Origin: Siniperca chuatsi
Taxonomy: Eukaryota > Chordata > Actinopteri > Centrarchiformes > Sinipercidae
Assembly (NCBI RefSeq): GCF_020085105.1
Contig: NC_058055.1
Span: 12,366,322-12,430,321, forward strand
Direction: 5' to 3'
Length of the DNA: 64,000 bases
Below, piece after piece: positions 39,601 through 51,585 of the stretch (its first letter is position 1; each line of letters begins with the position of its first letter). The translations under genes were made by a program, and so were the position numbers. The notes under the pieces are model-generated. The model did not search any database and was not told the origin of the DNA. It saw only the letters and a program-made list of their open reading frames with translations.

Positions 39601-42600
39601 GCTAGCGCTACTTTGTTATGTGAATGCTCTGATTAATAAATATATTGTGTGATTTTGAAACTGTAGCCTTATGTTGTTGTTATTTAGCCTTTCTGAGGCT
39701 ATTGCATGGTTAAATCAATTTTATTTTCTGAAAAAGATTGCCCACTCGCAATTTTTAACAGTCACTTCATCCTGGCGCAGGGCCTGGTGAGACCTTTCTG
39801 ACTCCTAAACTGAACTGAGTCAATGAACTGACTGTTTGATTTGACTCTATCAACCATAAGCTGTTACTGAACCATGAATGTAATTCCAGCTCAAGCAAAT
39901 CAATCGGTTGGATTGTTTTGCACTGCCTTGCTCCTGTAGTTGATCTCTTTCCTCAAGATTGCATTTACAGTCTTTTACCTTAGACTTCTTTTACTGCAGT
40001 TGCTCTTTGTTGGTACTGGAGAGTTTCATGTCCATGAAAGAGTTTAAAGAGCCAAAGTGACCAAACACTGTAAAAAAAATAAACAGGACTTTACTTCCAG
40101 GACCCTATCTGCCCGATATAATCCCTCCCACTTCACTAGTCTATTGTAATCATAGACTGATGGTTTTGAGTGCTTACAGTCATTAGATAATGGCACAGAA
40201 AGAACAGGATGTTTACAGTACACATCATACGTTTACGTATTCTGCCTCTGGACAATGACATAAGGACCATACCACTTACTATACATTGGATATTTACAGT
40301 ACAGTATGGTGGTATTTTACATGGCATTGTAACATTTAAATTTATTAGTTTTAGTTTAGTTTATTACATTTATTTGGCAGGGACCATGTACAAAAAACTC
40401 GTACAAGGAGATGTATTGTACCAGATTTATTAAAAGACTAACACAACTAATGCAATTAATACAAATACAAGTTCAAAATACAATAAATACAAAATTAAAT
40501 CATAGATCCAAACATACATACAAATTTCAATCATTACACCCAACACTATGCAATATATATGAATAATCCTTCCGATTTAGCCCCCTTCCCCCTGCCAACA
40601 ATTTCCAGCAAGCATTTTTTTTTTTTTTTGACTATTTACATAAATATTTTGGAAAGTCTTTTGTTTGTGCTTATTAATGACATACATTGTTACTGTTTCC
40701 CCAGTATTAAATGTAAAACATGAAAATTTAAGCCAATTTGCAACTTTTTTCATTGTTTGAGACAGCTTAGAGGCCACTTGTTTGGCATCTCTCCCATGAG
40801 TGTATATGACTGGGTCATCTGCGTACATCAGGATTTCAACATCATCACACACAGACGGGAGATAATTGATGTTCAATCTAAATGGCCCTAGTATGGAGCC
40901 TTGCAGTACTCCCATGCTACCGTCAATGACGGTACGTTATTTACCCAAACACACTGGGTGCGGTCTGATAGATATGATTTTGTCCAATTTAGGGTGAGAT
41001 TACAGTTGGACAGATTAGTAAGAAGAAGAAGAACTGTGTCAAAGGCCTGCTTTGTATATTGGAGTTACAATAGCAGTTTTGAGAACACTGGGAAATATAC
41101 TCTCCTCCAGTGACCTATTTATGATGTAAGTGACAGAAGTTGTTAAATTGTCTTCCTATTTTTTAAGGGAAACAGCATCAAGTCCATGGTCTGTCTGTCT
41201 TTTGCTTTTGAACTTGATAAGGATAAAACAATTGTATTTGCTTAATATTTAATGCAGTTTTATTATTATTTGAAACCACAGGAAACTGGAATTCCTTTTC
41301 TTGAGCAAACGTTTAGGTTTATCCATGCAGACTGCTGCGCTGGCATATGTGCCTGCAGTCCAAGAACCTCTTTGTTGCAATGTTTCAATGATGGGCTAGC
41401 TCTTCATTGTTTTTTTTGTTTTTTTTTTTGTCATTTCTGTTTCTAAAACATGTAACACAGCCATGTATGGCAAGGAAAGCCCTGGTTTGTTTCCTGGCGC
41501 TGACCTCTTCTGTACATTTTCTCTCAGTGTTTGTGTAAGTTTACTCTAGTTTGTGTGAACTAAAATACACACTGATAGGATTGTTAGTGTCAGTGACTGT
41601 TTGTCTTGGTGCATGCTGGGATAGGCTTGAGACTCTTATTGAAATATCTACATAGGTTGTTGACTTTGTAACACTCTGGATTTTTATATCCATGTAGGTT
41701 CCCACAGATTTCACAAATACGATCAAATCAGCTTTGGATTTATTGCCACAGTGATACAGTCTATTGCTGAAAGAGTTTGTTAGTGTTTTGCCATCACTAA
41801 AGCTGTACCCTAATGTTAGCAATTACACATATGTAGGTAAAATTATGTAAATGATATCTGTATGGTATTTCATAATACTGTTTGGTTACTTATGGCTCAT
41901 CCAGAAAATAAAAAGTTTGAGCTGAGTTTGAGATGGCAAATATCTATCAAGCCTTCAGGTATTTTGTAGCATCTTATCTGTGCTTCCTGAGTGAGCAGCA
42001 GACCTGTAGAGGTGAGGATGAGGATTACTGCTCCACCCAAGGTGTTGTGTATGAATCACTGTCTGTCACATTGTCTGTCAGTTGCATGGAACCAGTGAAG
42101 TGATTTTGTAGCTATACAGTTTTTATTAAAAGATGATATGAGCACAATTCTAAGCTGAGTCACGTTTAAGAACCAGTATGAGGTCAGGGTCATCACTTTC
42201 ATCCAACCTTTCGTCTGTGTTGTCCATAAGATGTGTCTTGTGTCTCAGAGCTCAGCAGTGGGATTTACACATATATAATCTATGACAGATGTACAGACAG
42301 ATGATTCATGGAGGATGTGATCCAACTGTTGTTTAAAGCTGATCCATTACAACGTTTGACCTTTTGCAGGTTCAGCTATTCCTGTCGGCATCGACGTCCA
42401 GGTGGAGAGCATTGACAGCATATCTGAAGTTAACATGGTACGTGCCTCTAGGTTTTCTGTAGTAAGTCTAAGCAATTTACAATGCCTCCTTTTCTCTGTT
42501 GGGCTTGAGCACCAATGTTTTTTGTTTCTTTTTGTTTTCAGGACTTCACCATGACTTTGTACCTAAGGCATTACTGGCAGGACGATCGACTAGCTTTCCC

Positions 42601-45600
42601 CTCCAGCAGCAACAAGAGTCGTACCTTTGATGCACGTCTTGTGAAAAAGATTTGGGTTCCTGACGTGTTCTTTGTCCACTCTAAGCGTTCTTTTATTCAT
42701 GACACAACCATGGAGAACATCATGCTGAGGGTTTTTCCTGACGGCAATATCCTCTACAGTGTCAGGTAAAAAAAAGTTTATTTTACATTACTCATAAAGA
42801 GATTACCATAAATTGCATCCTTAGCATCCTCTTTCTCATCTGCCATTATGCATGTAAGAGTTCCAAATGGTTAAATTCACTCACAACGGTTACATTGGAA
42901 AGTCTTTTCTTTGTGACTGGCACAACACAAATCTTTAAAATTCCATCCAAATAAACTCCAGCTTCAATTGGCGTGAAGCATAGCACATCTTGTTATTCAC
43001 CCAGCCCTTCTGGCGCAACACAGTCCTCAATGGTTTAGATGCAGATGATTCATCATACAACATAGATGACTCTTTGAATTTCTTCACTTGTCTCATTAGC
43101 AATCTTTAGCCATCTTTTGACTAATTATAGTGACAAAATATTGTTTTCTTAATTAAGCCACTTATTTTAATGTGGGCAGTAGAAAGGTTCTGACTCCTGT
43201 CCAAACAAACCAATGGTCCACAGATGTGCTATGAGCATACAATTCACTCAGGCCTTTTGATTTTCGATGACGTTGTTTTATTTTAGCTTTCATGAGTCTA
43301 ACAGAATCCAGCAAGCAGTACAAGTTCTTTTTCTTTGGTCACGGTCAAAAGCTGTGTACTTCCAAACTGCTTGCATTGTCTAATCACTGACAAACCTGTC
43401 TAATCACCAAAAACAAAAACACATTCATTTTCAGGCATCTACACATGCACAGTAGAATCTATAATTAACCACGTGAAAACTAAAGCTTAATCCTTAATTC
43501 TTACGGATCAAAATACTTTGACTGTGCAAAACAAAAGTATACTATATATATATATATATATAGTTCATACAGTAGGAATGATTAAAGCGAGACAACTTTT
43601 GCAGCAGCAACAGAAACAGCGGCCACTGTGGTCACAGGTGGTAATTACAGGACGGGAATTTGAATTTCCTTTTATTTCCCAAGATTTTCTTTAGTCAGTT
43701 GCTTTATGTTCATAATGTTTATCTGTGATGTGTTAAAATGTTGTGTAACAGGAGCAATTTACTCATTCATATCAGTTACAGAGAATCTAGCTAAAGTTTG
43801 CTACCATTAGCCACCTCAAGCTACTGGTCATACCAGACCAAGCATGGCCGTAGCAGCAAATCCCCTAAGTATGTTGAAATGAACATAGGGTGCGTTTTAC
43901 CGCACATGAATTCAACTATAAATTTGTAAGCCGAAGAGTGTGTCATTTCACTTTAACCTTACATGTGCATATAAATCAAATTCAACAAGTCATGATTTAA
44001 ATATTACTAAAATGTTTTGAAAAGGACGTCAACCAAGATATAAAACAATCCACTGGACTATTACTGCAAAGTTTAATGAGCAGAACCTGAAAGGACTATG
44101 AGAGGGTAGCCATTAAGCTTTCAGACTACATTCATCATATCCATTTCAGCCACAGATGTTGACAATATGGCATCATCCCAACAGCTTGCTGCAGCCATAG
44201 AGCCTGTCAAGCCAGAAACAGCTATTGAATAAACAGATCAGTTCATGTCACCATCCACATCTTAACTGTTAAAAATCAGTCCAGTAGTTTTGTTTTATAC
44301 CCTTTTTTACATCTTACTAGCTGGTTGAGTAAGGTTAATCTACACAGCCATGCTCTTAAAGTCAGCTTAATTCACATTAACATTTTCTGTGAACACAGTT
44401 GCTAATGCTGAATGATGGCTTGATTTATGTGGGTGTTTCTTTAACTGTAAGCTGTGTTTTAGGATCACTGTGACTGCACTTTGCTCAATGGACTTCAGCA
44501 GTTTCCCTCTGGACACACAGAATTGCTCTCTGGAGCTAGAGAGCTGTGAGTATCAAACTAGTTCGGACATTGCTTTTTGCAAATACCTGATAGGATATCC
44601 AAAGCAGTTTTTCAGAGGAATTATGTTTTTTTTTGTTGCATTAAATATGTAAAAAAAATCCACTTTACATTATGTGCTTACTTGACATGTTTTGCTGGAA
44701 AACATGTTACACAAGTTTTGACACACTGATTTGTAATTTAACAGCACTGCTAGTGATACTGCTGAGCCCACAAAATTATTAAACAGTATCCATGTTGCTG
44801 ATCAAAAACACTATTGGACATCTTTTAGCATTAACATACTTCATAAACACACAGTAACCATCACCATAAATAAGTCATAATCCTCAATCAGGTCAATCTC
44901 TGTCCATTATACATGTCAGTCTTTCTGATGCAGGATTTACTAGGTAATCTTTTTGTCATTCTGTTCTGCTCCAAATTTGAAGTTGGTCATAACTGACGCT
45001 AGATTCAGGATTACTTTTTACTCTTTCTGTCTGTCTTAAATGATTACATGGATAAAGCATGGATCCTGATCTCAGAGAAGAGTTGGTAGTCCCATTTCTG
45101 TGCGCTCTCTCCTCTCCTCTGAGAAAAATATCCATGACTCTTCTAAGAGAGGCAACATGTGAAGGTGTCATCCCCCCTCCTTCTTCCCCACTTCTCTCCT
45201 CTCTTGAAGATGCTTACAATGAGAACGACCTAATGCTCTACTGGAAGAATGGGAACGATTCTTTGAGGACTGACGAGATCGTGCTCTCTCAGTTTTTTGT
45301 TGAAGACTTCCAGCCTTCCTTTGGGCTTGCCTTCTACAGCAGTACTGGTATGTGAGGTTGGAGCCTTGGGGGCCTCTGAGCACTACCCGGTTTGGGAACA
45401 ACCAGAAAGCTTCTGAATTTATCAAACTACAGTGTACGCCAGAAAAACCTGTTTGTTTCAGATGTTTACCTATATACAGTATTATGTTTTCTTCACTTTC
45501 ACATCTGTGCATTGTGAGAAACAGTGAGAACAGTGTGATGATGACTAGTTTATGGTAGTCTCAGGTTCATGTGTGCAAAAATAAATAAATATATAAAACC

Positions 45601-48042
45601 AGATCTTTCTTTTTAAAGCACCTCCACCTCAGTGAATCAACTCTGACTCTATTCAAAGTATCAGTAACACTGTAGGTCCCTTTAAAAGAATAGTTCGACA
45701 TTTTGGGAAATACGTTTATTCACTGTCTTGCTGAGAGTTAGATAAGACGATTATCACTATGCCATTATTACCACTCTCATATCTCTGAATATGAAGCTAC
45801 AGCCAGTTGGTTAGCTTAGCTTAGCATAATGAGTGGAAGCAGGAGGAAACAGCTAGCCTGGCTCTGTCCGAACAAAATCCAACTACCAGCACCTCTAAAG
45901 CTCACTAACCAGCTCAACATGATATTTTGTTACCTTCGGACAGAGCCAGGCTAGCTGTTTCTCCCCATTTCCAGTCTTTATGCTATGCTAAGCTGAGCTA
46001 AGTGGCTGCAGGCTCCAGCTTCATATTAAAAGGACAGAAATGAGAGTGGTATCAATCTTCTCATCTAATTCTCGGCAAGAAAGCAAATGAGCACAGTTCC
46101 CAAAATGCCGAACTATTCCTTTAAACACATTAAAGAAGCAATGCAGAGAAGTACATTCACTAAGATGTGATGATCGATGGTGAGGAGAGAGCGATGTGTG
46201 TGTTGTGTACACAACAATTTATAGTGAAACAGGGACAGACTGTGTGTCTACTATACTATTGAAATTGTTTAATTAAACGCCATTATTAAATACAGTTTAA
46301 AGAGTTTCAGCCTTTGAAGCTATATTTTAAAGGTAACATGGCTAAAAGTTTTAATTTTCAAGATCATATGAAGAAATCATCATGTCCCTTTTTATGTACA
46401 GTATTAAAATGTAATGTAATATTGCTTCTGTGGGATGCTTTATTATTTAAGTATTATAGAGTTGTATGACTGACTGCTAAGCCCATTTTTTGAAACCTTT
46501 CCTGCCTCTACTGTCACATTTTCAGTGTGAGCAAGAAAGATAGAAAGGGGGCCAGGGAGATTTTCTTCTCAGTGTGAAATAATCTTGTGGGGACCTATCG
46601 GCTCTAAGAGGTTGTTATACAACTTCAGCTCTAGACAGATCTGCCCCAGAAAATAATTACTTTCTCATCTGGGTTCTAGGTTCTTTTTGTAGGTCTTGTA
46701 CTTTCTTAGATTCACAACCTACACAATCCTTTTGCAACATTTCACTGTATGATTGTCTTGTGTTCTGCTGCCTCACTGTTATCATGCCCCACTCCCCACC
46801 TTGCCTGCCCCACATCCACTTTCTGTTATCTCTGTTTCAGGTTGGTATAATCGGCTCTACATAAACTTCATTCTCAGGAGGCATATCTTCTTCTTCATGC
46901 TTCAGACGTACTTTCCCACCATGCTGATGGTGATGCTCTCCTGGGTGTCTTTCTGGATAGACAGGAGGGCCGTACCTGCCCGTGTCTCTCTGGGTACTTA
47001 GACCACATGTCAATATGGCCATTAACACATGTTGTACATACAGTATCCTACAAATAACACACATTTTGTATTATGCACAATTGAAAATAACAGGCAGACT
47101 TTTCAAACAGTACTTTTACTAATCCATATTAGTACAAAGATACCACTACACCTAGTTTTTCTGTTTTATTTAAAGGAATAGTTTGACATTTTGGTAAATA
47201 CGCTTATTGACTTTCCTTCCAAGAGATAGATGCGAAGATTGATACCACTCTCATGCTTATGAGCTAAATATGAAGAAGCAGCCAAGCAGCCGGTTAGGTT
47301 AGATTGGAAACAGGGGCAACAGCTATCCTGGCTACAATGGATGTTATTCGTGAGGCAACATGTTTAATACTCATGATGTGTTGTACTGGTGCTCTCTTTA
47401 TCCAGGCATCACCACGGTTCTGACAATGTCCACCATCATCACTGGTGTCTCAGCCTCTATGCCACAGGTGTCTTACGTCAAAGCCGTAGACATCTACTTG
47501 TGGGCAAGCTTCCTGTTTGTCTTCCTGTCTGTCATTGAGTATGCTGCTGTCAACTATTTCACCACGGTGGAGGAGATGAAGAAGCTCAAGAGGGCAAAGG
47601 TCATTCATATTCAGTTTTTTGTGGCCTTGAATGTCTTCTTAAATCTCATGTGACATGTTTGACCCACAAAAAATCATTTCCTGCCATCTGGAGCTCGCTG
47701 ACCTCACAGCCTAACTCTTCTCTCCTCCCTCTGTCGCCACAGATCCCCTCCTTCAACGCCACCGAGGCTATGGCGTTTGATGGCTGTTTCCATGACAATG
47801 ACATTGACCTGACTTCTTTTCCAGAAGTCTCCAGCACCCCAAATACAGAGAGGAACACCCAGTCTCGCAACTCTACTGTCTCAGCACCCACAGAAGGCAC
47901 CAGGCTACGCCGCAAGCACCCTATAAAACACAACCTCAGTTTCATAATGAGCAACAGCTACATGATCGACTCCTACTCCAGAGTCATATTTCCCCTGGCT
48001 TACCTGCTCTTCAACATAATTTACTGGAGTTTGTATGCATAG
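36624..48042 (+). CDS. gabrr3: GABA-A receptor rho-3-like subunit, 9 coding exons
   Basis: Exons: 36624-36766, 37472-37584, 42370-42437, 42542-42765, 44463-44545, 45210-45347, 46841-46993, 47406-47599, 47743-48042. All phases agree and give 471 aa. The 68, 83, 138 and 153-nt exons have the usual sizes for this family. A signal peptide ([15 protein letters not shown]) is followed by a ligand-binding domain with [18 protein letters not shown] and [10 protein letters not shown]. The Cys-loop is C190-x13-C204 ([15 protein letters not shown]). Then come TM1 ([12 protein letters not shown]), TM2 ([19 protein letters not shown]), TM3 ([18 protein letters not shown]), a short M3-M4 loop and TM4 ([17 protein letters not shown]). 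Rho subunits form bicuculline-insensitive chloride channels, best known in retina. PARVS (Ser at 2'), [19 protein letters not shown] and the 3q synteny favour rho-3 over rho-1 or rho-2. Confidence 0.93.
36767..37471. other. gabrr3 intron 1
   Basis: This is a 0.7-kb intron with no further feature recognised. The reading frames that run into exon 2 from upstream are not supported, because the acceptor TTCTCAG at 37471 defines the exon start. Confidence 0.6.
38399..38770. repeat. Direct repeat (75 and 67 bp) flanking the inserted 221-bp block
   Basis: 38399-38473 and 38704-38770 are the same sequence (CATGTATTGTCTATGTG ... TCTCTCTGCATC), apart from eight extra bases, TATACATG, in the left copy. 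Between them lie the 221-bp copy B and nine filler bases (TTGCCACCA). The layout looks like an insertion that duplicated its target. Confidence 0.85.
38474..38694 (+). repeat. 221-bp duplicated block, copy B (gabrr3 intron 2)
   Basis: It has the same orientation and length as copy A at 36001-36221, with one substitution. The octamer ATTTGCAT lies at 38507-38514. The near identity indicates a recent event. Confidence 0.9.
38771..40329. other. gabrr3 intron 2, middle part
   Basis: There is no exon. A G/A-rich patch at 39500-39530 and a CCCCCCGTTG patch at 39445 look like ancient repeat material, but neither could be assigned. Confidence 0.45.
40330..41240 (-). mobile_element. Truncated LINE with reverse-transcriptase remnant
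   Basis: The minus-strand frame 40915-40577 reads [10 protein letters not shown], then [11 protein letters not shown], then a thumb-like [14 protein letters not shown]. These are the QG and YADD motifs of a non-LTR reverse transcriptase. The part beyond 40915 ([15 protein letters not shown]) is in another frame, so there is at least one frameshift. The 3' tail around 40340-40400 (TTTATTTGGCAGGGACCATG) is common in fish LINEs. It is a dead fragment antisense in gabrr3 intron 2. The exact clade is not certain. Confidence 0.7.
41241..42369. other. gabrr3 intron 2, end
   Basis: There is no exon or repeat family to report. T-rich stretches occur at 41408-41430. Confidence 0.45.
42766..44462. other. 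gabrr3 intron 4
   Basis: It contains a (TA)n microsatellite at about 43543-43562 and otherwise nothing recognised. Confidence 0.55.
44546..45209. other. gabrr3 intron 5
   Basis: No further feature was seen. The intron ends in a C/T-rich tract before the acceptor TTGAAG at 45209. Confidence 0.55.
45681..46125. mobile_element. 445-bp fold-back (MITE-like) element in gabrr3 intron 6
   Basis: The ends are complementary: TTTAAAAGAATAGTTCGACA at the left and TGCCGAACTATTCCTTTAAA at the right. An inner pair of 27-nt arms (45846-45872 and 45935-45961) is perfectly complementary. Most of the element can therefore fold into one long hairpin. It has no coding capacity. Related, less complete copies lie at about 47170-47345, 50606-51080 and 56296-56455. 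Confidence 0.8.
47170..47345. repeat. Partial copy of the fold-back element in gabrr3 intron 7
   Basis: It begins TTTAAAGGAATAGTTTGACA and continues through GATACCACTCTCATGC to AACAGCTATCCTGGCTACA. Only the left half is present. Confidence 0.65.
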
Positions 48043-48405
48043 AACATTAAATATGCAGCAGAGTAAACATTTTTGACTATTTTCATCATTATACAGTGTA
48101 ACACCAATAGGTTGCAATAAGCTCAAGTTTGCACAGTGTCTGCTGATGAGCATATATATCTTGCATGATGTCTTCTACTCAAGAAGTGTTCAGTTGTAAC
48201 TTGGAGAAAATCCAAGATCAGCTGTTGCATTGAATGGCTGTTATTTTTGTGGATGTTTATATGTGCTTTTGGCATGCCTGTTTTATAAGAGAAAAGGTTT
48301 TAATCAAATACATTTATTTACATTTTTAGGATTTTATTTTATTGCTTGGTTAGACACGAACCATTAAATTGTATAATTACTGTTCAACATCTTGAAAAAT
48401 AAATG
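48043..48405 (+). terminator. gabrr3: gabrr3 3' UTR and polyadenylation signal
   Basis: AATAAA occurs at 48398-48403, about 355 nt after the TAG stop, and is followed by a GT-rich stretch (GATGTGTGTCAAG). This is a good candidate for the transcript end. Confidence 0.55.
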
Positions 48406-50605
48406 TATGCTCTTAATGATGTGTGTCAAGTTTTTTCTGACAAAGCGTTACTTTATTTTACTTTTTATTTATCATGGGCAGCAAACACTAATTAAGATCA
48501 ATGTGATGTAAATGTGCCAATTTTTATCTGTAGTCCCTGTAGGTTGATGTCACACTTTAAAAGAAACAAGTGAGACAAAAACCACACAAGAAACATTAAA
48601 GCACACATAGGACAATATAGCATTAAAGGAAATCTGATTAGGCCTGAAAACAGGAGCTGAGAAAACAATCTCACCACAAGGTCTATTTAGTAGCCGTTCC
48701 AAAGCTTTTGATTATATCACATGATCTTCATCAGCAGATAGAGTTCACTTCACTTTCATGTGACGTCTGTTTTTTATGATTTTTTTTGCAATGTTAATTA
48801 TTTGGCCACTTAGGGGCAGCAGAACATGCTGTAACCACAACATTACTTTTAAAGTAAACATGGTGACGGTGTTAAAAAACAGTTGCCTATTTACGCATCC
48901 AACAGATACAGAGCAACATTATCATAATGTCTTCATATATTCAACATAATGTTTCTGGCCACCTGGTAAATGTAAATCTACTCTCTGTTAAGCTCTATTT
49001 TTGGTCTCCAGGAACTCCTGATCAAAATATCTGGCTCTTTAGCTGCTAAATGTTCCTCTATGTTCACCAGCTAGTTGCTAACTGTGTCTGTCTGCTGGTG
49101 TACAGTGAGTTTTTAGAGTTTTTTCACACAAGAAAACAGCTGCTGCTGCAATTGATAGTGAACTAAAACAGTGAAGTTGCAGCCTTAAAACCAAAACAAT
49201 GAGCTGAAAGATGTTAAAATGACACTCCTTTCACATACAAGCAGTCACATGATCCATTGTTAATATAAAAATATAAATTAAAGCCAGTTTAAGGACTTAA
49301 AGTTGGCACCAGAATCAGTTTTAGATGAAACATTTGAACTTCCAACGGTTCTGATAACAGGAGAGGGTCATCTTTGGCGATCCAGGTACATTTATCATGG
49401 TGTTTCTTCTTGGTGTAGCATGACTCAAAAAATAATAGGTAATATCGAAAGAATTGTATGCAACCTTAACGTTACAGTGCTAAAAATTGTTTCTAATACA
49501 GAGCAGTTCATTGGTGAGCTAACGTTCACCTAAGGCTAGCTAATGCTCGCTGAGTACCAGTAAGGCTACCGTTAAAAGTTATAAGCATTTTCAGGTCTTG
49601 TGACTTGAGTAGCTAAAGTCGTCCATTTTGACTTAAAAGCTGAGGATTTAAAGTTCATTACTGACCCTGGAAACAGCAGGTGATTACCTAAAGTATCAAA
49701 GTCATACCTCCATTTGCTCATGACGATCATGTAATATGATCAAAGTTTCAGAACAGCTACTAACTAGACCTTGAGGTGAGATTTTTTTTCTTTCTCAACT
49801 AATTAATGCTGTGTACAAAACAGATACATACAAGCCCATACCTTTACAGCAGATGAGACTAAACATAACAAAGTACTACAAAAATATAGCCTTAAAAACA
49901 AATACTAAGAATGCATGACACACATGCACACAAAATCACAAAAAAAGAAAATTAGAACAAGGCCACAAAATTAGACATCATATACTGTATGGCAGGTGAC
50001 TCAAGACGCAAGCTTTCATGTGCTGGTGTTGGGGGCTTTTAACCCTACATTGAGGGTGTGTGATGCAGTAACGTTTTGATTGATTAATGTCTGGTATTGT
50101 TTATTCTATAAATGTCTCGGTGGGACAGCAGTGACTATATTTTGATATCCATAATAGTGCAAAATGTATTACATGTTTTACAAGATTTATAAATATTTGT
50201 ATTATGTAGTCAAACCTTGTACACACAATTACATACTATACTGAGAAGAACAGACCACATTTTATATTAATTTATGTAAAATGATAATTAGTAGATGAGG
50301 ATTGGAGAGTAGGAGAAAATATGGAGAGAGAGGATTACATGCCATAAAATCAGTTATACTCAGTTGCATAATATTGTGCTATGGTTCATGAGGCCAGCAG
50401 GACGTCAGAGTCATCAGAGGTGATTGATGGAAAATGTGATGAATAACTGCAATGAAAAAGTGATGAAACATGAATAGACCCCTGTTTAAAGGGCTCAGTG
50501 GGGGGGCATCATCTAAAAGTGACCATTAGGTCCATTAAAGCTTTATTGTTTCTCTTTAGAGAAGCAGGCATTCATTCACATTCATTCTTAAAAGTTTAGG
50601 GCATT
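48406..50605. other. Intergenic between gabrr3 and the adhesion-GPCR-like gene
   Basis: No gene is recognised. A dispersed-repeat fragment at about 48990-49200 (TGGCTCTTTAGCTGCTAAAT) is inverted relative to 19740-19760. Confidence 0.5.
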
Positions 50606-51080
50606 TAAAAGGAATAGTTCAACATTTTAAGAAAAATACACTTACTCGCTCTCTTGCCGAGAGTTAGAAGAGAAGATACCGCTCATATCTATATGCTAAA
50701 TATGAAGCTACAGCCTGGAAACGATTAGCGTAACTTAGCACAAAGACTGTAAACAGGGGGGAACGGCTAGCCTGGCTTTGTCCAAAGGTAAAAAAAAAAA
50801 AAATCTGCCAACCAGCATCTCTAAAGCTCACCAATTAACACGTTATCTCTCGTATGTTTAATGCGTAGAAAAGCCAAAGAGTAAAAAAGATAAGTTGTGG
50901 TTTTATTTCTCTCTGAGCACAAAGTCTCTGGCTGGTTTCCTGGCAACCTCATGCTGTCGACAAGATCGTGATTTTTACACTTTGGTTTTTGGGCAGAGTA
51001 AACAACGTGTTAATCAGTGAGCTTTGGAGGTGCTAGACAGAGCCAGGCAGGTTGTTTCCACATGTTTCAAGTATTTATGC
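50606..51080. repeat. Diverged copy of the fold-back element
   Basis: It starts TTAAAAGGAATAGTTCAACA and carries TGAAGCTACAGCC, GGCTAGCCTGGCTTTGTCC, and later AGACAGAGCCAGGCAGGTTG as the opposite inner arm. The outer right arm is degraded. Confidence 0.65.
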
Positions 51081-51585
51081 TGAGCTAATCTGTCTCAGAA
51101 TGAGTATCCTTCTGTTCACACAACTTATCAGATCTCCAGGGCTCTGTTTCCCAAACTGCACAAGGGCAGAAAACGACCTAGTGTTATAGGTTACAAACAA
51201 CCTCCACTGTGTGGTGCCAGAGCTTCAAAAATACGAATATCTTGACTCCTCTACCACCCCGTATATTTGGTACCACAGTAGTATACACTTAAGTCTGTTA
51301 TACAAGTCATACTAACAATGGACCATTTTAGATCAAGTAATGATGAACAGTAATGAGTGTGACTGCGATTAATGATCTCTTCTGGCGAAGCTGTTGTAAA
51401 TGCTGCAGTATGTGACCAAAACGTCATGCACAATGATCAACTGCAGACATTAAACCGATAAAGACATTCACCTTTGTACCTCTCATTTCAAACAGAATAA
51501 GGAAGCCACTCAAAGAATGTTGATATTTGGATCTGCTAAGCCATCACTGTGTTTCTCAACCCTCTGCTGGAGTGAGGAGTTAGAT

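Noticed and set aside
45059..45355. 98-codon frame spanning gabrr3 exon 6 from upstream
   Set aside because: Only 45210-45347 is exon, given the acceptor at 45209 and the family-standard 138-nt size. The upstream part is intron read-through.
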